Of a stretch of DNA of 64,000 nucleotides, positions 52,389-60,673 are shown one piece after another. The DNA is taken from NCBI RefSeq assembly GCF_014643735.1, contig NZ_BMKA01000001.1, positions 434,001 through 498,000 on the forward strand, written 5' to 3'. The translations under genes were made by a program, and so were the position numbers. Source of the stretch: Neptunicoccus cionae (lineage in GTDB: Bacteria > Pseudomonadota > Alphaproteobacteria > Rhodobacterales > Rhodobacteraceae). How positions within the stretch are numbered: position 1 is the first letter of the stretch; every line of letters begins with the position of its first letter. The notes under the pieces are model-generated. The model was not told the origin of the DNA and did not search any database. It saw nothing but the letters and a program-made list of their open reading frames with translations.

Positions 52389-52760
52389 ATGAGTGATAAT
52401 GTAATTGATGCGGCGGAAGCCGAGATAGACACGCTGGTTTCCGGCACTTACCGAATTCATCGTGGATCGCTAAGGAACAAACTGCGCCGTGTCGGGCGAC
52501 GCTTGCCGCGCAGTGTGGCCGAGGATGTTGCCTACCTTGATGAAGCGCGCCGCCGTACAGCTCATCCCCGTCGTCGCGGGCAGATTGATGCCAAGCGGGT
52601 TGATGCGATTGTGCACAACCAGCGTAAGGCGTTGGGACGGGTGGATGTTGCACGGGACAAGGCGCGCGAACGGATCAACTGGCTGGGCGTTCTGGTAATG
52701 AACCTGATGCTGTTTGGCGTGGTTTACTATGCGCTTCTCAAATGGCTGGGTGCTATCTGA
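52389..52760 (+). CDS. Small tail-anchored protein of unknown function
   Basis: The 123-residue protein starts at ATG 52389 behind GGGGGGATATTTTA. The first 95 residues are very basic and helical (NKLRRVGRRLPRSVAEDVAY, 20 residues; ARRRTAHPRRRGQIDAKRVD, 20), and one membrane helix forms the C terminus (LGVLVMNLMLFGVVYYALLK, 20), giving a tail-anchored layout with a cytoplasmic basic domain that could touch nucleic acid or phospholipid. I do not recognise the family. It lies alone between the PhnA-like gene (227 bp upstream, blank) and the convergent pirin gene. Confidence 0.75.
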   Translation: MSDNVIDAAEAEIDTLVSGTYRIHRGSLRNKLRRVGRRLPRSVAEDVAYLDEARRRTAHPRRRGQIDAKRVDAIVHNQRKALGRVDVARDKARERINWLGVLVMNLMLFGVVYYALLKWLGAI

Positions 52761-52841
52761 TCCATCAGTGTGGATGGCCGTTCAAAACGGATCATCCCCG
52801 CCACCTTAGGGTGACAGGGCTTTTGTATTTTCTGTGCCGCG

Positions 52842-53753
52842 TTAGTGGGCGGGGCGGATAAACGTGCCGTTGCGCAGTTCTTTGAAGGCCTGTTGCAGCT
52901 CTTCCTGCGTATTCATGACGACTGGACCGTGCCACGCCACTGGCTCTTCAATAGGTTTGCCTGAAATCAGCAAAAAGCGGACCCCTTCTTCGCCGGCTTG
53001 CACAGTGATGCTGTCGCCTGTGTCAAAGCGAACCAAAGTGCGGTTCCCTGACATATCGCGGATATTGACCTCTTCGCCCATCACTTCCTTTTCCAACAGA
53101 ACGCCGGTCGGATCTGATGCGCCCGCAAAGGCACCCGCGCCTTCAAACACGTAAGCAAATGCGCGGCGATAGGTGTCGACGGGCAAGGTCTTCTTCACAC
53201 CGGCAGGCACATAAACGTCGAGATACTGCGGATCGGCGGCGATACCGTCAACCGGTCCGGTTTGACCCCAAAAACTGCCGACGATGACTTTGACACGAGT
53301 GCCGTCATCCTCTTCAATCAGAGGAATCTCTTTGGCTTCAACGTCCTGATAGCGTGGATCGGTCATCTTAAGATCCCGCGGCAGGTTGGCCCAAAGTTGG
53401 AAGCCGTGCATTTGACCGCTAGCGTTCCCCTTGGGCATTTCCTGATGCAAAATTCCGCGCCCTGACGTCATCCATTGCACGTCACCGGCACGCAATTTGC
53501 CCTGATTGCCAAGGCTGTCTGCATGGTCGACCTCACCCGACAATACATAGGTGATCGTTTCAATTCCGCGGTGGGGGTGCCAGGGGAAACCGTTGGCATA
53601 CTTCGACGGGTCCTCGTTGCGGAAATCATCGAGCAGAAGAAACGGATCAAGCTCTGTCGGGTCGGCAAACCCGAAGGCGCGGTGCAGGTGCACGCCAGCA
53701 CCCTCCATTGTGGGTTGGGCCTGACTGGTGGATTTTACGGGACGGATGGACAT
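52842..53753 (-). CDS. Pirin family protein
   Basis: The 303-residue bicupin has the pirin metal site His59, His61 (WHPHRGIET), His103 and Glu105 (ILHQEMP), all present. The N-terminal cupin covers about 15-125 and the C-terminal cupin about 170-290. Bacterial pirins include quercetinases and regulators of pyruvate metabolism, and are often induced by stress; activity here is not readable. AAAGGAGG precedes ATG 53753. It is divergent from the dehydrogenase gene at 53984, and a cluster of repeats with a palindrome lies just upstream (53803-53855), which fits control by an unseen repressor or activator. Confidence 0.9.
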   Translation of the reverse strand: MSIRPVKSTSQAQPTMEGAGVHLHRAFGFADPTELDPFLLLDDFRNEDPSKYANGFPWHPHRGIETITYVLSGEVDHADSLGNQGKLRAGDVQWMTSGRGILHQEMPKGNASGQMHGFQLWANLPRDLKMTDPRYQDVEAKEIPLIEEDDGTRVKVIVGSFWGQTGPVDGIAADPQYLDVYVPAGVKKTLPVDTYRRAFAYVFEGAGAFAGASDPTGVLLEKEVMGEEVNIRDMSGNRTLVRFDTGDSITVQAGEEGVRFLLISGKPIEEPVAWHGPVVMNTQEELQQAFKELRNGTFIRPAH

Positions 53754-53802
53754 GGTGGTGCCTCCTTTTTAATCGAGTGTTGTCTCCAATCTAGGTACCG
53801 GC

Positions 53803-53855
53803 GCAGTGTTCGCCAAGATGGCAGGGACGAATGCAGTGTTCGCAACCGGCGAACA
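53803..53855. promoter_or_regulatory. Direct repeats and palindrome upstream of pirin gene
   Basis: GCAGTGTTCGC occurs at 53803-53813 and again at 53833-53843, exactly 30 bp apart (about three helical turns). The second copy is half of TGTTCGC-AACCG-GCGAACA (53837-53855), a perfect 7-bp inverted repeat. This lies 50 to 100 bp upstream of the pirin start. Such an arrangement resembles LysR- or TetR-type sites; no regulator gene is adjacent. Confidence 0.5.
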
Positions 53856-53983
53856 GTTAGAGCCTGCGTAAGTCGGGAAATCCGGGATATGGTCTGTTTG
53901 CGCCGTGCAATGTCGGGGAAGTACATTTTTTGCGCCTGTTAAAGCGTTTGACTGAGACTTTAGGTTAGAAAAGGGCAGGGCAT

Positions 53984-54943
53984 ATGAAAATCGGATTTAT
54001 CGGACTGGGCAATGTGGGTCATAAACTTGCAGGAAGTCTGCTACGCAATGGCGTTGACCTCAGTGTTCTGGACCTCAACCCCGAATTTGTGGCGGCGATG
54101 GTCGATAAGGGCGCGCGTGCTGTGTCTTCGGCTGCCGAGATGATGCAGAATTGTGACGTGGTGATCACCTGCCTGCCGTCGCCTGCGGCCTGCAATTTGG
54201 TCGTGACAGAGATGCTGCCCTATGTGACGCCGGGTAAAATCTGGTTGGAAATGTCCACCACAGATCAGGCCGAAGTCGAACGTTTGGGCGCTCTGGTGCT
54301 TGAAGCCGGAGGCGCGGCGGCGGACTGTCCGGTTTCTGGAGGCTGTCACCGCGCTGACACCGGCAATATTGCGATCTTCGCGGGCTGTGATCGTCAAACC
54401 TTTGAAACGGTACTGCCTGTGCTGACCATCATGGGGCGACGCATTTTGCACACGGGGCCGCTTGGGTCCGCATCAATGCTTAAGGTGCTGACAAACTATC
54501 TGGCCACAGTGCATCTGGTGGCCAATGCCGAAGCGCTGGTCACGGCCAAAGCGGCGGGAATGGATCTCAACACAACGTTTGAGGCGATCCGCATCAGTTC
54601 CGGTAACTCCTTCTCTCATGAAACCGAAAGTCAGGTGATCCTGAACGGTTCGCGGGATATATCCTTTACGATGGACCTTGTAAAAAAGGACATCGGCCTG
54701 TTTCAGGAAATCGCAGAGCGCAATAATGTGCCGCTGGAAATTTCGCCGTTGTTGGGTCGGATCTTTGACGACGGGATCGCCCGTTACGGGATGCGAGAGC
54801 TGTCCCCGAATATCATCAAACGTCTGGAAGAGGCCACGGGGCTTGATATTCGCGCCCCCGGCTTCCCCCCTGAAATGGCCGATGACGAACCCGAAGAGCG
54901 GGGCTATGAAGTGGTCCCGACCGGGCGTGACAGTGTGTTTTAG
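53984..54943 (+). CDS. NAD(P)-dependent oxidoreductase, 3-hydroxyisobutyrate dehydrogenase family
   Basis: The 319-residue protein has the beta-hydroxyacid dehydrogenase layout: dinucleotide motif KIGFIGLGNVGHKLAGSLLR (20 residues), substrate patch DCPVSGGCHRADTGNIAIFA (20, with DCPVSGG), the catalytic Lys in MLKVLTNYLATVHLVANAEA (20) and a helical C-terminal domain. The family oxidises 3-hydroxyisobutyrate, tartronate semialdehyde or similar short acids with NAD(P). The C-terminal tail (EMADDEPEERGYEVVPTGRD, 20) is longer than usual. No valine-degradation genes are beside it. It is divergent from pirin and is followed by a small membrane protein gene. Confidence 0.88.
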   Translation: MKIGFIGLGNVGHKLAGSLLRNGVDLSVLDLNPEFVAAMVDKGARAVSSAAEMMQNCDVVITCLPSPAACNLVVTEMLPYVTPGKIWLEMSTTDQAEVERLGALVLEAGGAAADCPVSGGCHRADTGNIAIFAGCDRQTFETVLPVLTIMGRRILHTGPLGSASMLKVLTNYLATVHLVANAEALVTAKAAGMDLNTTFEAIRISSGNSFSHETESQVILNGSRDISFTMDLVKKDIGLFQEIAERNNVPLEISPLLGRIFDDGIARYGMRELSPNIIKRLEEATGLDIRAPGFPPEMADDEPEERGYEVVPTGRDSVF

Positions 54944-54991
54944 TCCCAACTTCGTGCTGGCCAGCGGGCAGGCTTCGGCGTAAAATGGGCT

Positions 54992-55486
54992 ATGGAAAAC
55001 GAAGACGTAATTGCAACGCTGAAACCTTCCCTCGGACGTCGATGGTTCGGGGCGCTTTCGCTTGGGGCGCTCGGTTTGGTGCTGATACTGGCGGTGTTTT
55101 ACAAGCCGCCGGAAGTCTTTGCATTGCGTATCATCATGCCGCTGCTCGGGGCACTGTTTATCTGGCAGGCCCAGTGGAACCTGCGCGTTACATCCAACGC
55201 GCTTCACCTGACGCGTCAGGGGTTGTTTGACAATGAAGGCAACCAGATTTGCGCGCTTTACAACATGCGCGAAGTGGATCGCGGCGTGTTTGCGTTCAAG
55301 CCGTCCAACGGGTTTCTGGTACGTCTGGTAGAGCCTGAGCCCAAAGGCTGGGCGCCCGGCCTGTATTGGCGCTTGGGCAAGCGGCTTGGAATTGGGGGAG
55401 CGACCAATCCGGCGCAAAACAAGGCAATGGCCGAAGCGATTGAGATGTTGATAATGGAACGTGTGCTTGGGCCGGAACTGGCCTGA
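54992..55486 (+). CDS. Small membrane protein of unknown function
   Basis: The 164-residue protein starts at ATG 54992, 48 bp after the dehydrogenase. Two hydrophobic segments close together (about 22-37 and 44-58) form a hairpin, then a beta-rich cytoplasmic part follows (LRVTSNALHLTRQGLFDNEG, 20 residues; KPSNGFLVRLVEPEPKGWAP, 20). The layout resembles small PH-like-domain membrane proteins (YcxB/YdbT style), but I cannot name it with confidence. It is closed by a strong terminator shared with the convergent glutamate dehydrogenase gene. Confidence 0.75.
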   Translation: MENEDVIATLKPSLGRRWFGALSLGALGLVLILAVFYKPPEVFALRIIMPLLGALFIWQAQWNLRVTSNALHLTRQGLFDNEGNQICALYNMREVDRGVFAFKPSNGFLVRLVEPEPKGWAPGLYWRLGKRLGIGGATNPAQNKAMAEAIEMLIMERVLGPELA

Positions 55487-55515
55487 GATACCGTCTTATC
55501 AGACGGACAACCAAG

Positions 55516-55552
55516 AAAAGGGGCTGCGCAAGGTGATTGCGCAGCCCCTTTT
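55516..55552. terminator. Bidirectional terminator, 16-bp perfect stem
   Basis: AAAAGGGGCTGCGCAA (55516-55531) pairs perfectly with TTGCGCAGCCCCTTTT (55537-55552) across GGTGA. T tracts appear on both strands, so it ends both the membrane protein gene and the glutamate dehydrogenase gene. Confidence 0.93.
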
Positions 55553-55569
55553 GGTTCGTTTTCAGGCGC

Positions 55570-56985
55570 TTAAAGTCCTTTGGCGCGGTAGCTTCCGGCG
55601 ACCTTGCCAATGGACACCAGATAGGCAGCAGTGCGCAGGTCAGAGACATCAGCACGGTCGTGCCAAACCTCACGCATGGCTTGATAGGCCACCCGCATGG
55701 TGTCTTCCAGACCGGAGCGCACCAGTTCCAACTCTCCAGCGCCATGAAGGTAACGCTGCTTGAAGGTTTCGGACAATTGGTGGCCGGTAACGGATTCCAA
55801 TTCATTGATAAGCAGGCGGTGGCGGTCTTCTTCCTGACGGCGCTGCATCCGACCGAACCGGATATGGCTGAGGTTCTTGACCCATTCGAAATAGGACACC
55901 GTCACACCACCGGCGTTGGCGTACATGTCGGGAATGATCACACAGCCCTTGTCCCGCAGGATCTTGTCAGCACCCGAGGTCACAGGCCCGTTCGCTGCTT
56001 CGATGATAAGCGGGGTTTTGATCCGCTTGGCGTTGGACAGGTTAATCACGCCCTCCATTGCAGCAGGGATCAGAATATCCGCAGCCTTCTCCATAACCGG
56101 TGCATCCGGTTCGTGCCAGTCGCCGCCGGAGTACCCCTTGGTCGATCCGGTTTTCATCATGTGCTGTTTGAGGTCTTCGACGTTGATGCCGTTGTCATTG
56201 GTAATGCAGCCGTCAAATTCCAGCACGCCGGTGATCTTGGCGCCATCTTCTTCGGACAGGAACTTGGCGGCGTGATAACCCACGTTGCCCAACCCCTGAA
56301 CGATGATCCGTTTCCCATCAAGAGAGCCTTCCAGTCCGGCGGCTTTGATGTCTTCAGGGTGGCGGAAGAATTCCTGCAAGGCGTATTGCACGCCGCGCCC
56401 TGTGGCCTCGGTCCGGCCCTGAATGCCGCCGCCGCTGATCGGTTTGCCGGTCACACAGGCCCGCGCATTGATGTCAGTGGTGTTCATGCGGGCGTATTGA
56501 TCCGCGATCCACGCCATCTCCCGCTCTCCCGTGCCCATATCAGGGGCAGGGACGTTCTGGGACGGGTGGATCAAGTCACGCTTTGCCAGCTCATAGGCGA
56601 AGCGACGGGTGATGCGTTCCAGCTCGTCCTCGTCCCATTCTTTCGGATCGATACACAAACCACCCTTGGAGCCGCCAAACGGGGCATCCACCAGCGCGCA
56701 TTTATAGGTCATCAGTGCCGCGAGGGCTTCGACCTCGTCCTGATTGACCGACATGGCAAAGCGGATGCCACCTTTGACTGGTTCCATATGTTCGGAATGA
56801 ACTGAACGGTAGCCGGTAAAAGTCTGGATGTCACCGCGCAAACGCACGCCGAAACGCACGGTGTAAGTGGCGTTGCAAACCTTAATCTTCTCGACAAGTC
56901 CCGGTGGCAGATCCATCAACCGCACCGCGCGGTTAAACATGATGTTGGTGGATTCGCGGAAACTCGGCTCGGCTTTGCGTGTCAT
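55570..56985 (-). CDS. Glu/Leu/Phe/Val dehydrogenase (glutamate dehydrogenase type)
   Basis: The 471-residue protein has the GDH signature VDAPFGGSKGGLCIDP with the catalytic Lys, VPAPDMGTGEREMAWIAD with the Asp, and the NAD(P) motif VQGLGNVGYHAAKFL (about 235), then PAAMEGVINLSNA and VISYFEW-like GGVTVSYFEWVKN. This is the GdhA-like class of about 470 residues found in Rhodobacteraceae. It interconverts glutamate and 2-oxoglutarate; nucleotide choice is not certain. It starts at ATG 56985 and has an inverted repeat TGTAACC-N15-GGTTACA about 35 to 60 bp upstream, a possible operator. It is closed by the 16-bp stem terminator. Confidence 0.93.
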   Translation of the reverse strand: MTRKAEPSFRESTNIMFNRAVRLMDLPPGLVEKIKVCNATYTVRFGVRLRGDIQTFTGYRSVHSEHMEPVKGGIRFAMSVNQDEVEALAALMTYKCALVDAPFGGSKGGLCIDPKEWDEDELERITRRFAYELAKRDLIHPSQNVPAPDMGTGEREMAWIADQYARMNTTDINARACVTGKPISGGGIQGRTEATGRGVQYALQEFFRHPEDIKAAGLEGSLDGKRIIVQGLGNVGYHAAKFLSEEDGAKITGVLEFDGCITNDNGINVEDLKQHMMKTGSTKGYSGGDWHEPDAPVMEKAADILIPAAMEGVINLSNAKRIKTPLIIEAANGPVTSGADKILRDKGCVIIPDMYANAGGVTVSYFEWVKNLSHIRFGRMQRRQEEDRHRLLINELESVTGHQLSETFKQRYLHGAGELELVRSGLEDTMRVAYQAMREVWHDRADVSDLRTAAYLVSIGKVAGSYRAKGL

Positions 56986-57018
56986 GTGCGCCTCTGTATT
57001 TAATTGCGACAGGTTCGG

Positions 57019-57047
57019 TGTAACCGGATTGGTGACGTTAGGTTACA
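57019..57047. promoter_or_regulatory. Inverted repeat upstream of glutamate dehydrogenase gene
   Basis: TGTAACC (57019-57025) and GGTTACA (57041-57047) form perfect 7-bp arms 15 bp apart. The site is 34-62 bp before the ATG, near the expected promoter. It could be an operator for a dimeric regulator. Confidence 0.35.
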
Positions 57048-57160
57048 TGTGCCATAAGGGCAGAATGTCGAACAAAGGGCAACTGCTATGTGCTGAAATT
57101 TTAGGCATTTTTGGAATGCCTTTGTATACCGTTCTTCCTTGCCCCTTACACACTGGGCAC

Positions 57161-57191
57161 AAACGAAAAAGAGGCGGGAAACCCCGCCTCT
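57161..57191 (-). terminator. Intrinsic terminator after typA
   Basis: On the minus strand AGAGGCGGG pairs with CCCGCCTCT (9 bp, short GTTT loop), followed by TTTTTCGTTT. It lies 28 bp behind the typA stop. Confidence 0.88.
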
Positions 57192-57218
57192 GAAATGATT
57201 TAACTGTATCCGGAGGGA

Positions 57219-59042
57219 TCAGTTGTCTTTGGACTTCGCCGCGCGTTTCCGTTCGTGCGGATCCAGATGGATCTTGCGCAGGCGGATGGCATTTGGTGTC
57301 ACTTCGACCAATTCGTCAGTGTCGATGTAGGCGATCGCCTGCTCCAAGGACAGGGTGACAGGCGTGGTCAGACGCACCGCTTCGTCCGTACCGGAGGCAC
57401 GTACGTTGGTCAGCTGTTTCCCTTTCAAAGGGTTCACTTCCAGATCGTTCTCACGGGAGTGTTCGCCGATGATCATGCCGGTATAAACCGCTTCCTGCGC
57501 ACCGATGAAGAACTTGCCGCGGTCTTCCAGTTTCCACAGTGCGAAGGACACAGAGGTACCGTTTTCCATAGAGATCAGAACACCAGCGCGACGACCCGGG
57601 ATCGGGCCTTTGTGCGGTGCCCATTCGTGGAACACGCGGTTCAGAACGCCTGTGCCGCGGGTATCTGTCAGGAATTCGCCGTGATAACCGATCAGGCCAC
57701 GGGATGGAACATGGGCGATAATGCGGGTCTTGCCGCCACCGGTCTGTTTCATCTCTGCCAGATCACCTTTGCGGGCGCCCGTTAGCTTTTCGATCACAGC
57801 GCCGGAGTATTCGTCGTCCACATCAATGGTGACTTCTTCGATAGGCTCGCAGCGTACGCCGTCGATTTCCTGAAACAGAACTTTCGGGCGGGAGATCGAC
57901 AGTTCGAACCCTTCGCGACGCATGTTTTCGATCAGCACACCCATTTGCAGTTCGCCGCGACCGGCAACATCAAAGGCTTCACCACCCGGAGTGTCGGTCA
58001 CTTTGATCGCTACGTTGACTTCTGCTTCTTTCATCAGACGGTCACGGATCACACGAGATTGCACTTTTTTACCATCGCGACCGGCCAGAGGGCTGTCATT
58101 AATGCCAAAAGTTACAGAAATCGTGGGTGGATCAATAGGTTGGGCTTCGATGGCTTCGTCCACGGACGGGTGACACAAAGTATCCGCAACAGTTGCGTTC
58201 GTCATACCTGCGATGGTTACGATGTCTCCGGCTTCGGCCATGTCGATAGGCTGTTGTGCCAGACCACGGAAGGCGAGGATCTTTGTCGCGCGGAAGTTTT
58301 CTACCAGTGTACCGTCGCGGCTCAGCGCTTTGAGGGTCTCGCCGGTTTTCAATGTGCCGCTTTCAACGCGACCTGTCAGGATGCGCCCGATGAACGGGTC
58401 GGCGCCAAGGGTCACGGCCAGCATTTTGAACGGCTCGTCTTTTTTGGCGAGCTGTTTTGGTGCAGGGACGTGTTTCACGATCAAATCGAACAGCGCCGAG
58501 AGATCCTGACGCGGTCCTTCCAGTTCCATATCAGCCCAGCCAGAGCGGCCAGACGCATACATGGACGGGAAGTCAAGCTGTTCGTCATCCGCGCCCAAGT
58601 TGGCGAAAAGGTCGAAACATTCATCCAGCGCACGATCCGGTTCCGCATCGGGCTTGTCGACTTTGTTCAGAACCACAATCGGACGCAGACCAAGGGCCAG
58701 CGCCTTGGAGGTCACGAATTTGGTTTGGGGCATCGGGCCTTCAGCCGCGTCTACCAGCAGTACAACGCCGTCTACCATAGAGAGGATGCGCTCCACCTCG
58801 CCGCCGAAATCGGCGTGACCGGGAGTGTCAACGATGTTGATCCGCGTGTCATTCCATTCCACCGAAGTGGCTTTCGCCAAAATCGTGATGCCGCGTTCGC
58901 GTTCCAGATCGTTGCTGTCCATCGCCCGTTCGGCAACAGCCTGGTTTGCGCGGAAGGCGCCGGACTGTTTGAGCAGCTCGTCGACCAGTGTGGTTTTGCC
59001 ATGGTCAACGTGTGCGATGATGGCGATATTTCTGAGTTCCAT
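57219..59042 (-). CDS. typA: GTPase TypA/BipA
   Basis: The 607-residue protein has G1 [17 protein letters not shown]3 [17 protein letters not shown]4 NKVDKP and then domains II, III, V and the BipA-specific C-terminal domain ([20 protein letters not shown], 20 residues; [20 protein letters not shown], 20). TypA binds the ribosome like EF-G and helps 50S assembly and stress or cold growth. It starts at ATG 59042, has a strong terminator, and is divergent from kynA, with a 231-bp gap in which I see no clear element. Confidence 0.97.
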   Translation of the reverse strand: MELRNIAIIAHVDHGKTTLVDELLKQSGAFRANQAVAERAMDSNDLERERGITILAKATSVEWNDTRINIVDTPGHADFGGEVERILSMVDGVVLLVDAAEGPMPQTKFVTSKALALGLRPIVVLNKVDKPDAEPDRALDECFDLFANLGADDEQLDFPSMYASGRSGWADMELEGPRQDLSALFDLIVKHVPAPKQLAKKDEPFKMLAVTLGADPFIGRILTGRVESGTLKTGETLKALSRDGTLVENFRATKILAFRGLAQQPIDMAEAGDIVTIAGMTNATVADTLCHPSVDEAIEAQPIDPPTISVTFGINDSPLAGRDGKKVQSRVIRDRLMKEAEVNVAIKVTDTPGGEAFDVAGRGELQMGVLIENMRREGFELSISRPKVLFQEIDGVRCEPIEEVTIDVDDEYSGAVIEKLTGARKGDLAEMKQTGGGKTRIIAHVPSRGLIGYHGEFLTDTRGTGVLNRVFHEWAPHKGPIPGRRAGVLISMENGTSVSFALWKLEDRGKFFIGAQEAVYTGMIIGEHSRENDLEVNPLKGKQLTNVRASGTDEAVRLTTPVTLSLEQAIAYIDTDELVEVTPNAIRLRKIHLDPHERKRAAKSKDN

Positions 59043-59273
59043 AAAGAAGTGCCTGTGTCGGAAAATAAGGGGTTTGGCGCGGCCATACAGGGTTTGTGTG
59101 CAGTTGGCTAGGTTTAACTTGCGTTTTTAGCCGGCAATGGGGGGTGCTGCCTGCCAAAGCGGCAGACTCCGGCCTGTTGCGCGGCTCCGTCAGGCGGCGC
59201 ATGGGGTGTCTACCTGTTGCAAAGCAGGGTCGAGCGGATACAAACGATCTTAGAAAAATTTTAAGGTGTTAAC

Positions 59274-60110
59274 ATGGCAAATGGCGTGAAAAATCCCGCA
59301 GACGAAGCGACGCTCTCTTTTAAGGATAAGATGTCTTACACGGATTATCTTGGGCTGGACGCGATCCTGACGGCGCAGCATCCGTTGTCTGATGCCCATG
59401 ACGAAATGCTGTTCATCGTGCAGCACCAAGCCTCTGAAGTGTGGTTGCGGCTGGCGATATATGAACTGAACGCTGCGCGGGATTTGATCGCACAGAATGA
59501 AACACGGCCCGCATTTAAGATGCTGACACGGGTGGCGCGGATATTCGAGCAGCTCAACTCCGCATGGGACGTGCTGCGCACCATGACCCCGTCTGAATAC
59601 ACCCAGTTCCGCGATGCGCTTGGCCATTCATCGGGTTTCCAGTCCCATCAATACCGTCTGGTCGAATACCTTGTGGGCAACCGTAACCACACTATGCTGA
59701 AACCCCACGAACATCGCGGCGATTTGCATCAGGCGCTGGTTGAAGAGCTTGCCAAGCCGAGCCTCTATGACGTGGTCCTGCGCCATCTGGCACAACAGGG
59801 GTTTGCTGTCCCGTCAGAGGTTCTGGAGCGGGACGTTTCGGTGAAACTGCCTCATAATGACGGGGTTCAGGGGGTTTGGAAGCAGATTTATCAGGACCCG
59901 CAGGAACATTGGCTGGCTTATGAACTGGCCGAAAAGCTGGTGGATTTTGAGGACTACTTCCGTCGCTGGCGCTTTAACCATGTCACCACTGTGGAGCGGA
60001 TTATCGGCAACAAGAAGGGAACCGGCGGTACGGGCGGCGTGAGCTATCTGCAAAGCATGCTGAAAGTAGAGCTGTTCCCCGAACTTTGGTCTGTCAGAAC
60101 AGTCCTTTAA
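59274..60110 (+). CDS. kynA: Tryptophan 2,3-dioxygenase
   Basis: The 278-residue haem enzyme has the TDO pattern MSYTDYLGLDAILTAQHPLS (20 residues), HDEMLFIVQHQASEVWLRL (19, with the substrate-contacting H and R), SGFQSHQYRLVEYLVGNRN (19) and haem ligand His236 in NHVTTVERIIGNKKGTGGT (19), followed by GVSYL. It opens the indole ring of tryptophan to N-formylkynurenine, first step of the kynurenine route. Kynureninase and formamidase genes are not in the window. It starts at ATG 59274 and is monocistronic; typA lies divergent. Confidence 0.96.
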   Translation: MANGVKNPADEATLSFKDKMSYTDYLGLDAILTAQHPLSDAHDEMLFIVQHQASEVWLRLAIYELNAARDLIAQNETRPAFKMLTRVARIFEQLNSAWDVLRTMTPSEYTQFRDALGHSSGFQSHQYRLVEYLVGNRNHTMLKPHEHRGDLHQALVEELAKPSLYDVVLRHLAQQGFAVPSEVLERDVSVKLPHNDGVQGVWKQIYQDPQEHWLAYELAEKLVDFEDYFRRWRFNHVTTVERIIGNKKGTGGTGGVSYLQSMLKVELFPELWSVRTVL

Positions 60111-60259
60111 GGGCGAGTGCGCCAATCTTTGGAAGCAAATGCGCCACCGGTTGCCTTAGTTTTGCCCCAATCTGCCCAAATTATACCGTAGTGTTCGGAT
60201 AGAGGGGGGATAGGTCCGGGATTGGGACGAGCTTTCCTGGGCAAGTTTGAGAGGCAAAA

Positions 60260-60487
60260 ATGACAAACCGTTACATAACCTGCGCCCGCTTTGCCGGTGC
60301 GCAGTTCAAAGGCCGCGCCCGCCGGTGGGGGCAGTCCGAAGACGGTGCTGTCACCGTTGACTGGGTCGTGCTGACCGCAACGATGACCGTAATCGGCGGT
60401 GTTATCGTGTCACTGACGGTGGATGGAACCACTGATGTTGGCAACCAGATCGGGACGGTTCTGACAGAGAAAACTGTTTCGGAATAG
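60260..60487 (+). CDS. Small Flp-pilin-like protein
   Basis: The 75-residue protein has a basic N-terminal part (about 1-26), then EDGAVTVDWVVLTATMTVIG (20 residues), a single hydrophobic helix preceded by G and E/D as in Flp/TadE-type class III signal sequences, and a short polar tail. This GAVTVDWVVLTA pattern recurs in Rhodobacteraceae, often in multiple stand-alone copies. It may be processed by a prepilin peptidase and enter a pilus-like fibre, but there is no tad/cpa cluster in the window. AGAGGC precedes the ATG. It is monocistronic with 149 bp upstream and 186 bp downstream, both blank. Confidence 0.75.
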   Translation: MTNRYITCARFAGAQFKGRARRWGQSEDGAVTVDWVVLTATMTVIGGVIVSLTVDGTTDVGNQIGTVLTEKTVSE

Positions 60488-60673
60488 GCCCTTCGGACGG
60501 GGCAATTCTTCTGATCAAACGAATATCTCTGGTCGAGGTCAGGTGCCTCCGGCGGGGATATTTAAAGAAAATGGAGCCACAACGACCCGTTGCCTTTTGC
60601 CGGGCGGCGGTTTTTTTGTTGTGTGCTTGACTTTACCCCGATAGGCGCTGATGTCAGTCTGGCGTTATAGGGC

